Source: an uncultured Pelagibacteraceae bacterium (GTDB lineage: Bacteria; Pseudomonadota; Alphaproteobacteria; Pelagibacterales; Pelagibacteraceae). From it: 54,361 bases of DNA. The position numbers and the translations under genes were made by a program. Positions 1-10,943 of this stretch are shown piece after piece (position 1 is the first letter of the stretch; every line of letters starts with the position of its first letter). The DNA lies in assembly GCA_902608385.1 (NCBI GenBank), contig CACLNT010000010.1, positions 1 through 54,361 of the forward strand. The letters are read 5' to 3'. Below the pieces are notes generated by a model. That model saw only the letters and a list, made by a program, of their open reading frames with translations. It was not told where the DNA came from and did not search any database.

Positions 1-247
1 TTATGATATGAATAGTTCCTGACATTCCTAAATGAATTACACAACAAATATTTCCTAAATGTAATATTAAGTATTTTGATTTTCTTGATATTTTCTTAAT
101 TATTTTGTTTTTTAAAATATTTTCAAAATTTTTAGGAACTTTAAATCTTAAACTTCTATTTCTTACAATTACTTTTTTAATTTTTTCAAATTTTACCTTC
201 TTATCTAATGATTGTTTTACAATTTCAATTTCTGGTAATTCTGGCAT
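1..247 (-). CDS. mutM: Formamidopyrimidine-DNA glycosylase, N-terminal part (cut by window edge)
   Basis: This is a base-excision repair enzyme that removes oxidised purines such as 8-oxoguanine and nicks the abasic site. Only the first 82 codons are present; the gene runs off the left edge. The start ATG (247-245) opens with MPELPEIEIV, the family hallmark: Pro2 is the Schiff-base nucleophile and Glu3 the general acid. Further in, HLGMSGT is the conserved strand of the N-terminal beta-sandwich. It is divergent from ubiE with only 38 bp between the start codons, so the two promoters must share or overlap this gap. The family is certain; the C-terminal zinc finger cannot be assessed. Confidence 0.93.
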   Translation of the reverse strand, partial: MPELPEIEIVKQSLDKKVKFEKIKKVIVRNRSLRFKVPKNFENILKNKIIKKISRKSKYLILHLGNICCVIHLGMSGTIHII

Positions 248-285
248 TTCCTATTATATTATTACATATAAAAAATTTAATTAAT

Positions 286-990
286 ATGCAGCAACATCTT
301 CAAAATAAAAAAGGGCTAGTTGAAAACGTTTTTACTAAAGTCTATGACAAATATGATCTAATGAACGACTTTATGTCTTTAGGAATTCACAGATTATGGA
401 AAAAAGATCTTATAAATTGGATGTCTCCATCAAATAAAAAAAAATTAATAGATATGGCCTGTGGAACAGGTGATTTAGGAAAACTTTTTTTACAAAATAC
501 CAACTTTACAGGAAAAGTATTATGTGTAGACCCTAATTCTAATATGTTAAAAAAAGGCAAAGGAAGATTAAAAAAATACAAAAATTTAACCTGGAAGAAA
601 GGTTATGCGGAAAAAATTTTAGCTCCCAGCAATTACTTTGATTATTACACAATTAGTTTTGGCCTTAGAAACACTAAAAATATTAATAAATCTTTAAAGG
701 AAGCTTATAGAGTTTTAAAACCAGGGGGAAGATTTTTTTGTCTAGAATTTTCAAAAGTTCAAAATTCTCAATTAAATATCTTTTATAAAAATTACAGTAA
801 AATAATTCCACATATAGGAAAATTAGTTGTGGGTGAAAAGGAGCCTTACGAATATTTAATTAGAAGTATAGACAATTTTATCAATCAAGAAAAATTAATT
901 GAACTAATGTTAAAAAATAATTTTGTTAAATGCTCATATAGAAACCTAAGCGGTGGTATTGTTGCTATACATTCAGGTTGGAAAATTTAA
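286..990 (+). CDS. ubiE: Ubiquinone/menaquinone biosynthesis C-methyltransferase
   Basis: This SAM-dependent methyltransferase of quinone biosynthesis C-methylates the demethoxyubiquinol intermediate. The protein is 234 aa. Motif I of the SAM fold is DMACGTGDLG, and the UbiE signatures SFGLRN and YRVLKPGGRF are present. I chose the ATG at 286, which gives MQQHLQNK followed by the normal N-terminal VFxxVYDKYDLMNDFMS block. The open frame extends upstream to 208, but that adds a hydrophobic stretch absent from the family and runs into divergent mutM. The stop overlaps the ubiB ATG (TAATG), so the two ubiquinone genes are probably translationally coupled. Confidence 0.95.
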   Translation: MQQHLQNKKGLVENVFTKVYDKYDLMNDFMSLGIHRLWKKDLINWMSPSNKKKLIDMACGTGDLGKLFLQNTNFTGKVLCVDPNSNMLKKGKGRLKKYKNLTWKKGYAEKILAPSNYFDYYTISFGLRNTKNINKSLKEAYRVLKPGGRFFCLEFSKVQNSQLNIFYKNYSKIIPHIGKLVVGEKEPYEYLIRSIDNFINQEKLIELMLKNNFVKCSYRNLSGGIVAIHSGWKI

Positions 991-2555
991 TGATTAATAA
1001 AATCATAACATTATTTAAAATAGCTAGAAAATTGGCTCAATCAGATGCTATGGAAATAATTTCTAAAATCCATGAGCCTCCAAAAATAGTAAAGTTTTTT
1101 TTCTATTTATTATCCTTTTCTTTTTCTAATCAAAAAAAAATCAGTGACTTAAATGAAGAACAAAGATTGTGTAGTTCAATCCAAGAAATGGGAACAACTT
1201 TTATTAAACTTGGACAATTTTTGTCCACTAGACCTGATATTATTGGTGATGAAGTTGCAAAAAAATTAGAAAAACTTCAAGATAGACTTCCCCCATTTTC
1301 TTCAGAAGAAGCAAAAAAAATTATGAAAAAAGAGTTAGGTGAAAATAATTATAATTCTCTTATTAATATAAGCGAACCAGTTGCCGCAGCATCTATAGCA
1401 CAAGTGCATAAAGCACAACTGAATGATAACGGAACAATAAATGATATTGCTATAAAAATCTTAAGACCAAATATTAAAAAAATTTTTAATGAAGAAATTG
1501 ATGCTTTGATGTTGTTAGCCTTTATAATTGAAGGAACAGTAAAAAAAACAAAAAGATTAAAATTAGTTGAAATAGTATTTCTTCTCAAAGAAATTACAAA
1601 CCTAGAATTAGATTTAAGATTCGAAGCTGCAGCAGCAAACGAATTTCTAGAAAATACAAAAAATGACGTTAGTTTTAATGTTCCTAAAATATTTTGGAAT
1701 TTTACAAGCGAAAATATTTTAGCCTTAGAATGGATTGATGGAATTTCCATTAGAGAAAAAGAAGAATTAGAAAAAAGAAATATAGACACCAAATTACTTG
1801 CGTCAAATATAATTCAACACTTTTTGAGACATGCCATAAGAGACGGTTTTTTTCATGCTGACATGCATCAAGGCAATCTATTTGTAAATAAAAATGGAGA
1901 AATTATACCAGTAGATTTTGGTATTATGGGAAGATTAGATAAATTAAATAAAAGATATTTAGCAGAAATTTTATTTGGCTTTGTAAAAAGAGATTACAAA
2001 AAAGTAGCTGAAGTGCATTTATTAGCAGGTTTAGTTTCAAAAAATGTTTCAATTGATGAATTTGCTCAAGCTTTAAGATCAATTGGTGAACCAATTTTTG
2101 GACAGTCAGTTAAGGATATTTCTGGTGGCAACTTGCTCAAACAGCTTTTTGAAATTACAGAAAAATTTAATATGCAAACACAACCACAATTATTATTACT
2201 TCAAAAAACAATGGTAGTTGTAGAAGGTGTAGCAAGACAATTAAATCCAGAAACTAATATTTGGGAAACTTCAAAACCAGTTTTAGAAAATTGGTTAAAA
2301 GAAACAAAAGACCCCATAAATTATTTAAATGAAACTATTGAAAATACTTCTGAAATTATTAAACGACTGCCAGAGTTACCAGAAATTATGGACAAAGCAA
2401 ATCAAGCTTTAACTTACTTTGCAAGTGGCCAAATACCACAAAATTCAAATTCTTACTTGGCTTTAAATGAAAAAAAATCAGAAATGATAACTACAAGAAA
2501 TCAGACAGTAATTAGTTTATTATTACTTGTAATTTTAGGTCTATTAGTATTTTAA
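990..2555 (+). CDS. ubiB: Ubiquinone biosynthesis ABC1/ADCK-family protein kinase-like protein
   Basis: This is an atypical kinase-fold ATPase (ABC1/ADCK/UbiB family) needed for coenzyme Q synthesis, probably by helping extract lipid precursors from the membrane. Family hallmarks are the KxGQ motif in FIKLGQFLSTRPD, the Ala-rich loop AAASIAQVHKA that replaces the P-loop, HADMHQGNLF as catalytic loop and DFGIMG as the DFG site. A hydrophobic C-terminus (VISLLLLVILGLLVF) anchors it in the membrane. The ATG at 990 overlaps the ubiE stop; a TTG four codons upstream is possible but less likely. The length, 521 aa, is normal. Confidence 0.94.
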   Translation: MINKIITLFKIARKLAQSDAMEIISKIHEPPKIVKFFFYLLSFSFSNQKKISDLNEEQRLCSSIQEMGTTFIKLGQFLSTRPDIIGDEVAKKLEKLQDRLPPFSSEEAKKIMKKELGENNYNSLINISEPVAAASIAQVHKAQLNDNGTINDIAIKILRPNIKKIFNEEIDALMLLAFIIEGTVKKTKRLKLVEIVFLLKEITNLELDLRFEAAAANEFLENTKNDVSFNVPKIFWNFTSENILALEWIDGISIREKEELEKRNIDTKLLASNIIQHFLRHAIRDGFFHADMHQGNLFVNKNGEIIPVDFGIMGRLDKLNKRYLAEILFGFVKRDYKKVAEVHLLAGLVSKNVSIDEFAQALRSIGEPIFGQSVKDISGGNLLKQLFEITEKFNMQTQPQLLLLQKTMVVVEGVARQLNPETNIWETSKPVLENWLKETKDPINYLNETIENTSEIIKRLPELPEIMDKANQALTYFASGQIPQNSNSYLALNEKKSEMITTRNQTVISLLLLVILGLLVF

Positions 2556-2563
2556 TTCCGTTT

Positions 2564-3769
2564 ATGAATAATATTAATAATAAAAAAATATTACTAATAA
2601 TTTGCGGAGGAATTTCGGCATATAAAAGTCTTGAAGTTATAAGGTTATTAAAAAAAAGAGGTGCTATTGTAAAAACCATACTTACAAAAAGTGCTAAAGA
2701 ATTTGTTACTCCGTTATCAGTTTCATCACTTTCACAAGAAAAAGTTTATGATGATTTATTTAATGCTGAAAATGAGGCTGAAATGGATCATATATCACTT
2801 TCAAGATGGTCTGATTTAATATTAGTTGCACCAGCAACAGCAAATACCATTTCAAAATTAAGTGTGGGATCTTCTGATGATTTAGCCTCAACTGTAATAC
2901 TTGCTTCAAACAAAGACATATTTTTAACTCCCGCGATGAATGTCAGAATGTGGGAACACTCTTCAACCAAAGAAAATCTTAATAAATTAAAAAAATATGG
3001 TTATAAAATAATTGGTCCTGAAATAGGAGACATGGCATGCGGTGAATTTGGTGAAGGTAAAATGACCGAACCTAATGAAATTATAAAAAAAATTGAAACA
3101 TATTTTTTTAATTTTAAAAAAATAAAAAAATTTAAAGCATTAGTCACAGCAGGACCTACTCATGAATATATTGATCCAGTTAGATTTATTACCAATAAAT
3201 CAAGTGGTAAACAGGGCTTTGAACTAGCAAAAGTATTATCAAAAAAAGGTTTTGAAACCACATTAATATCAGGTCCAACAAATTTGAAAATTAATAATGA
3301 TATAAATTTAATACAGGTAGAAACAGCAGAAGAAATGTTTAAATCTACACAAAATAATTTACCAGTTGATGTTGCTATTTTTTGTGCAGCTGTTGCAGAC
3401 TTTAAAATTAAAGAAAAAAAGAAAGAAAAAATTAAAAAAAAAGATTTTATAAATTTAAATCTGGAAAAAAATATTGATATATTAAATTATGTTTCATGCC
3501 ATAATTCTCTAAGACCAAAACTTGTGATAGGTTTTGCTGCAGAAACAAGCAACATAGAAGAAAATTCAAGAAAAAAATTAATGGAAAAAAACTGCGATTG
3601 GATTATTGCAAATGATATTTCTAATAGATCGATTGGTTTTGACTCAGACTTTAATGAAGTGACAATTTTATATAAAAATAAAAAAATTAATGATGAAAAA
3701 CTCTATATGAAAAAAAAATCTGAGATTGCAGAAGAGATTGTAGATAGAGTTGTGAATGAATTAAACTAA
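2564..3769 (+). CDS. coaBC: Bifunctional phosphopantothenoylcysteine decarboxylase / phosphopantothenate-cysteine ligase
   Basis: This enzyme carries out two steps of coenzyme A synthesis: CTP-dependent ligation of cysteine to 4'-phosphopantothenate (CoaB) and FMN-dependent decarboxylation to 4'-phosphopantetheine (CoaC). The N-terminal CoaC flavoprotein domain shows catalytic His76 (DHISLSRW), the PAMNVRMW motif and the flap Cys159 in MACGEFGEGKM. The CoaB domain begins near residue 185 with VTAGPTHEYIDPVRFITN and the SSGKQG dimer/nucleotide motif. It is 401 aa, standard for the fused form. It lies 8 bp after ubiB and 6 bp before dut, the classic bacterial coaBC-dut pairing. Confidence 0.96.
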   Translation: MNNINNKKILLIICGGISAYKSLEVIRLLKKRGAIVKTILTKSAKEFVTPLSVSSLSQEKVYDDLFNAENEAEMDHISLSRWSDLILVAPATANTISKLSVGSSDDLASTVILASNKDIFLTPAMNVRMWEHSSTKENLNKLKKYGYKIIGPEIGDMACGEFGEGKMTEPNEIIKKIETYFFNFKKIKKFKALVTAGPTHEYIDPVRFITNKSSGKQGFELAKVLSKKGFETTLISGPTNLKINNDINLIQVETAEEMFKSTQNNLPVDVAIFCAAVADFKIKEKKKEKIKKKDFINLNLEKNIDILNYVSCHNSLRPKLVIGFAAETSNIEENSRKKLMEKNCDWIIANDISNRSIGFDSDFNEVTILYKNKKINDEKLYMKKKSEIAEEIVDRVVNELN

Positions 3770-3775
3770 CGCTTA

Positions 3776-4213
3776 ATGGTAAAAGTATTAGTTAAAAAAT
3801 TAGATCCTGCTGTTCAAATACCGTCTTATAAAACAATTGGCGCATCTGGAATGGACTTAATGGCCTTTATTAAAGAACCGATAAAACTACCAGCAAAAAA
3901 ATCTTGTTTAGTTCCAACTGGTATTTCTATTGCCATGTCTGATGATTATGAAATCCAGATAAGACCTAGATCAGGTTTGGCTGCAAAAAAAAATATTTCA
4001 ATATTAAATACTCCTGGAACAATTGATAGCGATTATAGAGGTGAAATTAAAATAATACTTTTTAATCATGGAGACAATGAATTCATTATACAAAATAACG
4101 ACCGTATAGCTCAAATGGTTTTGGCGCCAGTACACAAAATTAACTTTGAAGAAGTTGAAAATTTACCAGACACTGTAAGAGGAAAAGGTGGATTCGGCTC
4201 AACAGGTAAATGA
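3776..4213 (+). CDS. dut: Deoxyuridine 5'-triphosphate nucleotidohydrolase (dUTPase)
   Basis: It hydrolyses dUTP to dUMP and pyrophosphate, keeping uracil out of DNA and supplying dUMP for dTMP. All five motifs of the trimeric dUTPase family are visible in order: SGMDLMA (1), RPRSGLAAK (2), GTIDSDYRGEI with the catalytic Asp (3), RIAQMVLAP (4) and the C-terminal RGKGGFGSTGK lid (5). The length of 145 aa is typical. Its TGA overlaps the ATG of the following ThiF/MoeB gene by 4 bp, suggesting coupled translation. Confidence 0.96.
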   Translation: MVKVLVKKLDPAVQIPSYKTIGASGMDLMAFIKEPIKLPAKKSCLVPTGISIAMSDDYEIQIRPRSGLAAKKNISILNTPGTIDSDYRGEIKIILFNHGDNEFIIQNNDRIAQMVLAPVHKINFEEVENLPDTVRGKGGFGSTGK

Positions 4214-4968
4214 AAAAACAATTAAATAAAAATTTAGTTGAAAGATTTTCTAGGCAGATTATTTTAAAAAATATTGGAACTTTAGGTCAAAAAAAAATTT
4301 TATCAGCAAAAGTTTTAATAATTGGAGCAGGTGGTCTTGGATGTCCTGCTGCAGAGTTTCTTACACGAGCTGGTATTGGAAAATTAGGTATTATCGATTA
4401 TGACAAAGTTAATCTTTCTAATTTACATAGACAAAGCCTTTATACGAAGGAAGATATAGGAAAATCGAAAGTTTTAATCATAAAAAAAATATTAAATCGT
4501 ATTAATCCTAATACAAAAGTTCAAACTTATAATTTAAAATTAAATAATGTAAATTTTAAAAAAATTATTAACAAATATGATTATATTGTCGACGGATCAG
4601 ATAATTTTAAAACAAAATTTTTATTAAATGATTTTTGTTTAAAATATAAAAAATTTCTATTTTCAGGAGCAATTAGCAAATTTGATGGTCATATTTTTAG
4701 TTTTGATTTTAAAAATAAAAAAACACCTTGCTTAAGATGCTTTTTTCAAGAAACAGAACCTTCAGATGATTTGCTAAATTGTGAATCGGAAGGAATTTTG
4801 GGTACAGTGGCAGGAATTGCAGGAACCATCCAAGCAAATGAAGTGTTAAAAAAAATATTAAGCATTGGAAAAAGTTTAAATGGATATATTTTTATATTAA
4901 ATTTATTAGATTTAAATTTTAGAAAAGTTAAATTAAATAAAAATAAAACATGTATATGTAATAAATGA
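4210..4968 (+). CDS. moeB: ThiF/MoeB/HesA-family adenylyltransferase
   Basis: This E1-like enzyme adenylates the C-terminal Gly-Gly of a sulfur-carrier protein (MoaD for molybdopterin or ThiS for thiamine). It has the Rossmann motif GAGGLG at 39-44, the NLHRQ arginine finger at 71-75, VDGSDNF at 127-133 and a catalytic-type Cys191 in NCESEGILG. Zinc ligands are C174-x2-C177, but the second pair is C248-x-C250 rather than CxxC. There is no rhodanese domain. The sequence alone does not decide between MoeB and ThiF function, so the symbol is provisional. ATGA overlaps link it to dut upstream and the SH3 gene downstream. Confidence 0.85.
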   Translation: MKKQLNKNLVERFSRQIILKNIGTLGQKKILSAKVLIIGAGGLGCPAAEFLTRAGIGKLGIIDYDKVNLSNLHRQSLYTKEDIGKSKVLIIKKILNRINPNTKVQTYNLKLNNVNFKKIINKYDYIVDGSDNFKTKFLLNDFCLKYKKFLFSGAISKFDGHIFSFDFKNKKTPCLRCFFQETEPSDDLLNCESEGILGTVAGIAGTIQANEVLKKILSIGKSLNGYIFILNLLDLNFRKVKLNKNKTCICNK

Positions 4969-5411
4969 AAATAAATTTTTATATTTTGTTTATTGCTTTT
5001 TTTTTCACAAACTTGCTTTCTGCTACCGAAAATAGTTATTACTTAATTTTAAAAAATAATGAAGTTAATGTTAGGTATGGCCCAGGATTTGATTATCCAG
5101 TTAAATATGTTTATAGAAAAAAAAATTTACCTGTAAAAGTTATTGATAAAAAAGAAAATTTTAGAAAAATAATTGATTTTAAAAAAAATGGTGGCTGGAT
5201 TCATTCATCGCAGTTAAAAAAAGGTAAATCCTTTATACTATTGAAAGATCAAATATTATTTAAAAAACCTACCAAGTATTCAAAACCACTATTAAAAATT
5301 GCTAAAGGACGACTTTTGTTAGTCAAAAAATGTAAAAAAAAATGGTGTAAAGTTAAAACTGAAAATTTTTTAGGCTGGGTAGAAACAAATGAAATTTGGG
5401 GTTTGCATTAA
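4965..5411 (+). CDS. Secreted SH3-like (bacterial SH3b) domain protein
   Basis: This 148-aa protein has an N-terminal signal peptide (Lys-poor n-region, then YILFIAFFFTNLL with cleavage probably after LSA). Two bacterial SH3-like repeats follow: one around EVNVRYGPGFDYPV and GGWIHSSQL, and a second ending in GWVETNEIWGL. This architecture is a conserved alphaproteobacterial periplasmic family (SH3-like, COG3807 type) often thought to bind cell-wall material; its exact role is unknown. It overlaps the preceding gene by ATGA and is convergent with katG after only 16 bp, with no obvious terminator hairpin between them. Confidence 0.82.
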   Translation: MKINFYILFIAFFFTNLLSATENSYYLILKNNEVNVRYGPGFDYPVKYVYRKKNLPVKVIDKKENFRKIIDFKKNGGWIHSSQLKKGKSFILLKDQILFKKPTKYSKPLLKIAKGRLLLVKKCKKKWCKVKTENFLGWVETNEIWGLH

Positions 5412-5427
5412 ATAAAATTCTAAAAAT

Positions 5428-7638
<2,211 letters not shown>

Positions 7639-7645
7639 TCATAAT

Positions 7646-7660
7646 TTATAATGATTCTAA
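7646..7660. promoter_or_regulatory. Fur-superfamily (PerR/Irr-like) operator candidate upstream of katG
   Basis: The 15-bp near-palindrome TTATAATGATTCTAA differs at one position from the PerR-box consensus TTATAATNATTATAA. On the other strand it reads TTAGAATCATTATAA, also close to the Irr/ICE half-sites TTAGAA...TTCTAA. It sits 10 bp upstream of the katG start codon, where binding would block initiation. The background is AT-rich, so chance similarity is possible. The neighbouring irr gene makes it plausible. Confidence 0.5.
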
Positions 7661-7726
7661 TATAGTGTCAAGATGACAGAATTGTCCTAATACAATTTTA
7701 ATTTAATAATTTTATAATATTTAATT

Positions 7727-8131
7727 TTAATTATCGTTTGTAATTCTAACTAAAATTTCTACAGACTTAATTTTTTTTCCAGGTAAAGTTTTTTTTATTT
7801 TTATTTTTCCTACATTATTATCATCTAAATCTATAAGTTTTTTTTTATTTTCGTCAAAAAAATGATGATGATCTGAAGTATTTGTATCAAAATAAGTTTT
7901 GTCACTATTTATTGAAATTTCTTTTAAATAACCCTTCCTCGTAAAAGCATGAATTGTATTGTAAATAGTAGCTAAAGAAATTTTTTTAGTAGATATATTT
8001 TTTAAATCACTTATTGAAAAATGAAAAGTATCTTTTCTATTAAATAACAACTTACAAATTTCAATACGTTGTTTGGTTGGTCTCAATCCTGAAGATCTCA
8101 ATTTTTCAGTAAATATGTGTTTATTATCCAT
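7727..8131 (-). CDS. irr: Fur-family transcriptional regulator, Irr-like
   Basis: This is a 134-aa Fur-superfamily regulator. The winged-helix N-terminus carries LRPTKQRIEICKLLF, and SLATIYNTIHAFTRKGYL is the recognition helix region. The dimerisation/metal domain contains the triple histidine in SDHHHFF, characteristic of Irr, the heme-responsive iron regulator of alphaproteobacteria. Irr is commonly found next to fabA-fabB-fabI in this class, exactly as here (divergent from fabA across 81 bp). It probably controls iron and peroxide genes, with katG as the adjacent candidate target. PerR-type sensing is the alternative; I cannot separate the two from sequence alone. Confidence 0.82.
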   Translation of the reverse strand: MDNKHIFTEKLRSSGLRPTKQRIEICKLLFNRKDTFHFSISDLKNISTKKISLATIYNTIHAFTRKGYLKEISINSDKTYFDTNTSDHHHFFDENKKKLIDLDDNNVGKIKIKKTLPGKKIKSVEILVRITNDN

Positions 8132-8212
8132 TTTTTTGACAAATTTATAACTATTTTAAACAATTTGTATATTATAAAATTAGTCTAAATAAAGTAACAA
8201 TTATCTAAATTT

Positions 8213-8719
8213 ATGAATAAAAAAACATCGTACAAATATGAAGAACTAATAGAATGTGGAAATGGTAAACTTTTTGGACCAGGAAATGCAAAATTACCAC
8301 TTCCTCCTATGCTTATGTTTGATAGAATAACTGAAATTAACAATGACCAGGGTGTATTTAAAAAAGGGTTAATAAAAGCTGAATTAGATATTAAAGATGA
8401 TCATTGGTTTTTTGAATGCCACTTTAACAAAGATCCTGTTATGCCAGGATGTCTAGGTTTAGATGCAATGTGGCAATTAGTAGGATTTTATCTTGGCTGG
8501 CTGGGTAAACCTGGCAAAGGAAGAGCTTTAGGAGTGAATGCTGTAAAATTTACAGGAGAAGTACTAAAAAATATGAAAATGGCTACTTACGAAATAGATA
8601 TTAAAAGAATTCTTATAAAGGAAGGTACTACAGTAGGACTGGCAAATGGTATACTCAAAGCAGATGGAAAAAAAATATATTCAGCTGAAAACTTAAAAGT
8701 AGGATTATTTAAAAAATGA
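8213..8719 (+). CDS. fabA: 3-hydroxydecanoyl-ACP dehydratase/isomerase
   Basis: FabA dehydrates 3-hydroxyacyl-ACP and isomerises trans-2- to cis-3-decenoyl-ACP, the entry point to unsaturated fatty acids in type II synthesis. The hot-dog fold protein is 168 aa. The catalytic pair H70 (FFECHF) and D84 (GLDAMWQL) sit at the same numbers as in E. coli FabA, and [11 protein letters not shown] is the family signature. The ATG at 8213 follows the divergent irr promoter region. The stop overlaps the fabB start (ATGA), as expected for the anaerobic unsaturated-fatty-acid operon. Confidence 0.97.
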   Translation: MNKKTSYKYEELIECGNGKLFGPGNAKLPLPPMLMFDRITEINNDQGVFKKGLIKAELDIKDDHWFFECHFNKDPVMPGCLGLDAMWQLVGFYLGWLGKPGKGRALGVNAVKFTGEVLKNMKMATYEIDIKRILIKEGTTVGLANGILKADGKKIYSAENLKVGLFKK

Positions 8720-9927
8720 AAAGAGTTGTTGTAACAGGTATTGGTGTTGTTTCTTGCTTGGGTAATAATCAAGATGAAGTTTATCAATCTTTACTAAATT
8801 CAAAATCTGGAATTTCATTTTCTGAAGAATACAAACAATATAATTTAAAAAGTAACGTCCATGGTAAGCCAAATATTAAAATTGAAGACCACGTTGATAG
8901 AAAGTTTATGAGATTTATGGGTCCTGGCTCTGCATATAATTACATTTCTATGGTAGAAGCTGTTAAAGATTCTGGATTGGAAGAAAAAGATGTGAGCAAT
9001 GTTTCAACTGGCATGATTATGGGTTCTGGTGGACCTTCAATTGAAAATGTAATTTTAGCTGCTGATAAAACACGAGAAAAAAGTCCAAAAAGAATGGGAC
9101 CATTTGTAGTCCCAAGAACTATGTCAAGCACTGCATCTGCAACACTAGCAGTTCCTTTTAAGATAAAAGGAGTTAATTATACTATTAGCTCAGCATGTGC
9201 TACTAGTGGACACTGCATCGGAAATGCTATGGAACTAATACAACTAGGAAAACAAAAAGTAATTTTTGCTGGTGGTAGCGATGAAGTTCACTTTGCATTA
9301 ACAGCTATGTTTGATGCAATGACAGCTTTATCTTCAAAATATAATGACACTCCAGAAAAAGCTTCTAGACCTTACGACAAAACAAGAGATGGCTTTGTAA
9401 TATCAGGAGGTGGAGGAGTTTTAGTTTTAGAAGAATATGAACATGCAAAAGCAAGAGGGGCAAAAATTTATGCAGAATTAACTGGTTATGGAGCTACTTC
9501 AGATGGTTACGATATGGTTGCACCTTCTGGAGAAGGAGCTGTAAGATGTATGCAAATGGCTTTAAGTACAAGTAAAAATAAGATTGATTACATAAATACC
9601 CATGGAACTTCAACGCCAGTAGGTGATATTACAGAGCTTAAAGCGCTTGGTGAAGTATTTAAAGATAATGTACCTAAAATAAGTTCTACAAAATCGCTTT
9701 CTGGTCACTCTTTAGGAGCTACATCTGCACATGAAGCTATCTACAGTCTAATAATGATGAAAAATAACTTTATTTCTGCCTCAGTAAATATAACGGATAT
9801 GGATGACGAAGCAAAAAAATACCCAATAGTAACAAAGGTTGAAAAAGATGTTACTTTAAATTCAATAATGTCTAACAGTTTTGGCTTTGGTGGTACTAAT
9901 GCAACTTTAGTATTCGAGAAAGTTTAA
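8716..9927 (+). CDS. fabB: 3-oxoacyl-ACP synthase I
   Basis: This beta-ketoacyl-ACP synthase elongates acyl chains, including the cis-3-decenoyl product of FabA. It is a 403-aa thiolase-fold protein. The active-site triad is Cys161 ([10 protein letters not shown]), His296 ([12 protein letters not shown]) and His331 ([10 protein letters not shown]), with the conserved Lys326. The C-terminal [11 protein letters not shown] is the usual glycine-rich motif. Pairing with fabA by a 4-bp overlap supports FabB rather than FabF. Confidence 0.97.
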   Translation: MKRVVVTGIGVVSCLGNNQDEVYQSLLNSKSGISFSEEYKQYNLKSNVHGKPNIKIEDHVDRKFMRFMGPGSAYNYISMVEAVKDSGLEEKDVSNVSTGMIMGSGGPSIENVILAADKTREKSPKRMGPFVVPRTMSSTASATLAVPFKIKGVNYTISSACATSGHCIGNAMELIQLGKQKVIFAGGSDEVHFALTAMFDAMTALSSKYNDTPEKASRPYDKTRDGFVISGGGGVLVLEEYEHAKARGAKIYAELTGYGATSDGYDMVAPSGEGAVRCMQMALSTSKNKIDYINTHGTSTPVGDITELKALGEVFKDNVPKISSTKSLSGHSLGATSAHEAIYSLIMMKNNFISASVNITDMDDEAKKYPIVTKVEKDVTLNSIMSNSFGFGGTNATLVFEKV

Positions 9928-9930
9928 TAT

Positions 9931-10716
9931 ATGAGTTTAATGAAAGGAAAAAAAGGATTAATAATGGGAGTGGCAAATGAACGTTCAATTGCCTGGGGTA
10001 TATCTCAAAAATTAGCTGAATCTGGCGCAGAATTAGCATTTACTTATCTTGGAGATGCATTAAAGAAAAGGGTTATTCCTTTAGCAGAAAAACTAAAATC
10101 AAATATAACATTTAGTTGTGATGTTGAAAAAAAAGAAGAAGTAACAAAACTTTTTGAAGATATAAAATCAAAATGGAGTCAAATTGATTTTGTTGTTCAT
10201 GCAGTTGCCTTTTCAGATAAATCAGAATTATCAGGAGAATATTTAAATACTACAAGAGAAAACTTCTTAAGAAGTATGTTAATTTCATGCTTTTCATTTA
10301 CAGAAGTTGCAAAAGAAGCTTCTAAAATAATGAATAAAGGTGGAAGTATGCTTACTTTAACTTATGAGTCTAACAAAGCTATTCCAAATTATAATGTAAT
10401 GGGTGTTTGTAAATCTGCACTTGAAGCAAGTGTTAAATACCTAGCAAGAGATTTGGGAGCAAAAGGAATTAGAGTGAATGCAATAAGTGCAGGGCCAATT
10501 AAAACTCTTGCAGCTTCAGCTATTGGAGATGCTAAATTCCTTTATAAATGGAATGAAGATCATTCGTTTTTAAAGAGAAACGTAGATATTTATGATGTAG
10601 GAAATTCAGCTTTATATCTATTGAGCGATCTTGGAGGCGGTGTTACTGGTGAAATTCATTATGTAGACGCTGGATATAATAAAGTAGGGATGCCAGACCC
10701 TAAAAATATTACTTAA
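9931..10716 (+). CDS. fabI: Enoyl-ACP reductase (NADH)
   Basis: FabI reduces trans-2-enoyl-ACP, the last step of each elongation cycle. It is 261 aa, of the short-chain dehydrogenase fold. The nucleotide-binding loop is IMGVANERSIAWGI, the atypical FabI form, and the active-site Tyr154-x6-Lys161 spacing (YNVMGVCK) is that of FabI rather than the YxxxK of ordinary SDRs. The C-terminal GGGVTGEIHYVDAGYN is typical. It begins 3 bp after fabB, so fabA-fabB-fabI form one transcription unit. Confidence 0.97.
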   Translation: MSLMKGKKGLIMGVANERSIAWGISQKLAESGAELAFTYLGDALKKRVIPLAEKLKSNITFSCDVEKKEEVTKLFEDIKSKWSQIDFVVHAVAFSDKSELSGEYLNTTRENFLRSMLISCFSFTEVAKEASKIMNKGGSMLTLTYESNKAIPNYNVMGVCKSALEASVKYLARDLGAKGIRVNAISAGPIKTLAASAIGDAKFLYKWNEDHSFLKRNVDIYDVGNSALYLLSDLGGGVTGEIHYVDAGYNKVGMPDPKNIT

Positions 10717-10720
10717 TATT

Positions 10721-10834
10721 GTGTCAAAAAGATATAGTGGCAAATCATTTAAAGACTCGAGTGTAATCAAAAAACCTAAACTTTCTTTGAAAGAAAAAAG
10801 AAAATTTAAAAGAGAAAAGAAGAAGAATAAATAA
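10721..10834 (+). CDS. Candidate small basic protein (37 aa)
   Basis: This is a short frame starting with GTG 4 bp after fabI, giving a very basic, Lys/Arg-rich peptide (starts VSKRYSGKSF, ends KREKKKNK). I do not recognise a family. No clear ribosome binding site is visible, but the tight spacing after fabI would allow re-initiation. The stop is followed within 2 bp by a copy of the local 22-bp repeat. A second open frame, shifted by -1, starts exactly at this stop and continues to 10947, so the gene may originally have been longer. Composition bias in AT-rich DNA could also produce such a frame by chance. Confidence 0.35.
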   Translation: MSKRYSGKSFKDSSVIKKPKLSLKEKRKFKREKKKNK

Positions 10835-10835
10835 A

Positions 10836-10857
10836 GGGGTGTTCTGTTGCACGATGT
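10836..10857 (+). repeat. Diverged copy of the 22-bp GTTCTGTTG repeat
   Basis: This copy matches the two perfect copies at 11666 and 11870 in 18 of 22 positions. It lies 1 bp after the stop of the 37-aa frame. On the minus strand it can fold a short GTG/CAC hairpin around CAACAGAA, in a pairing register shifted from the perfect copies. Confidence 0.7.
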
Positions 10858-10943
10858 CCCGGACCTTATGATAAAATTGTAGCCAACATTAACAATAGGA
10901 AAGTTAGAGACCAAGAGGAAAAAAATAAAATTTTTAGCATGTA

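Noticed and set aside
208..285. Upstream extension of ubiE from an ATG at 208
   Set aside because: The added residues are hydrophobic and unlike UbiE, and the stretch overlaps the start of mutM on the other strand.
8136..8164. TTGACA-based promoter for fabA
   Set aside because: The -35 match is good, but the sequence 16-18 bp later (AACAAT) is a poor -10 and the next TATATT is 26 bp away.
10618..10914. 98-codon minus-strand frame over the fabI end
   Set aside because: It is antisense to the conserved FabI C-terminus and has no protein-like motif; treated as a shadow.
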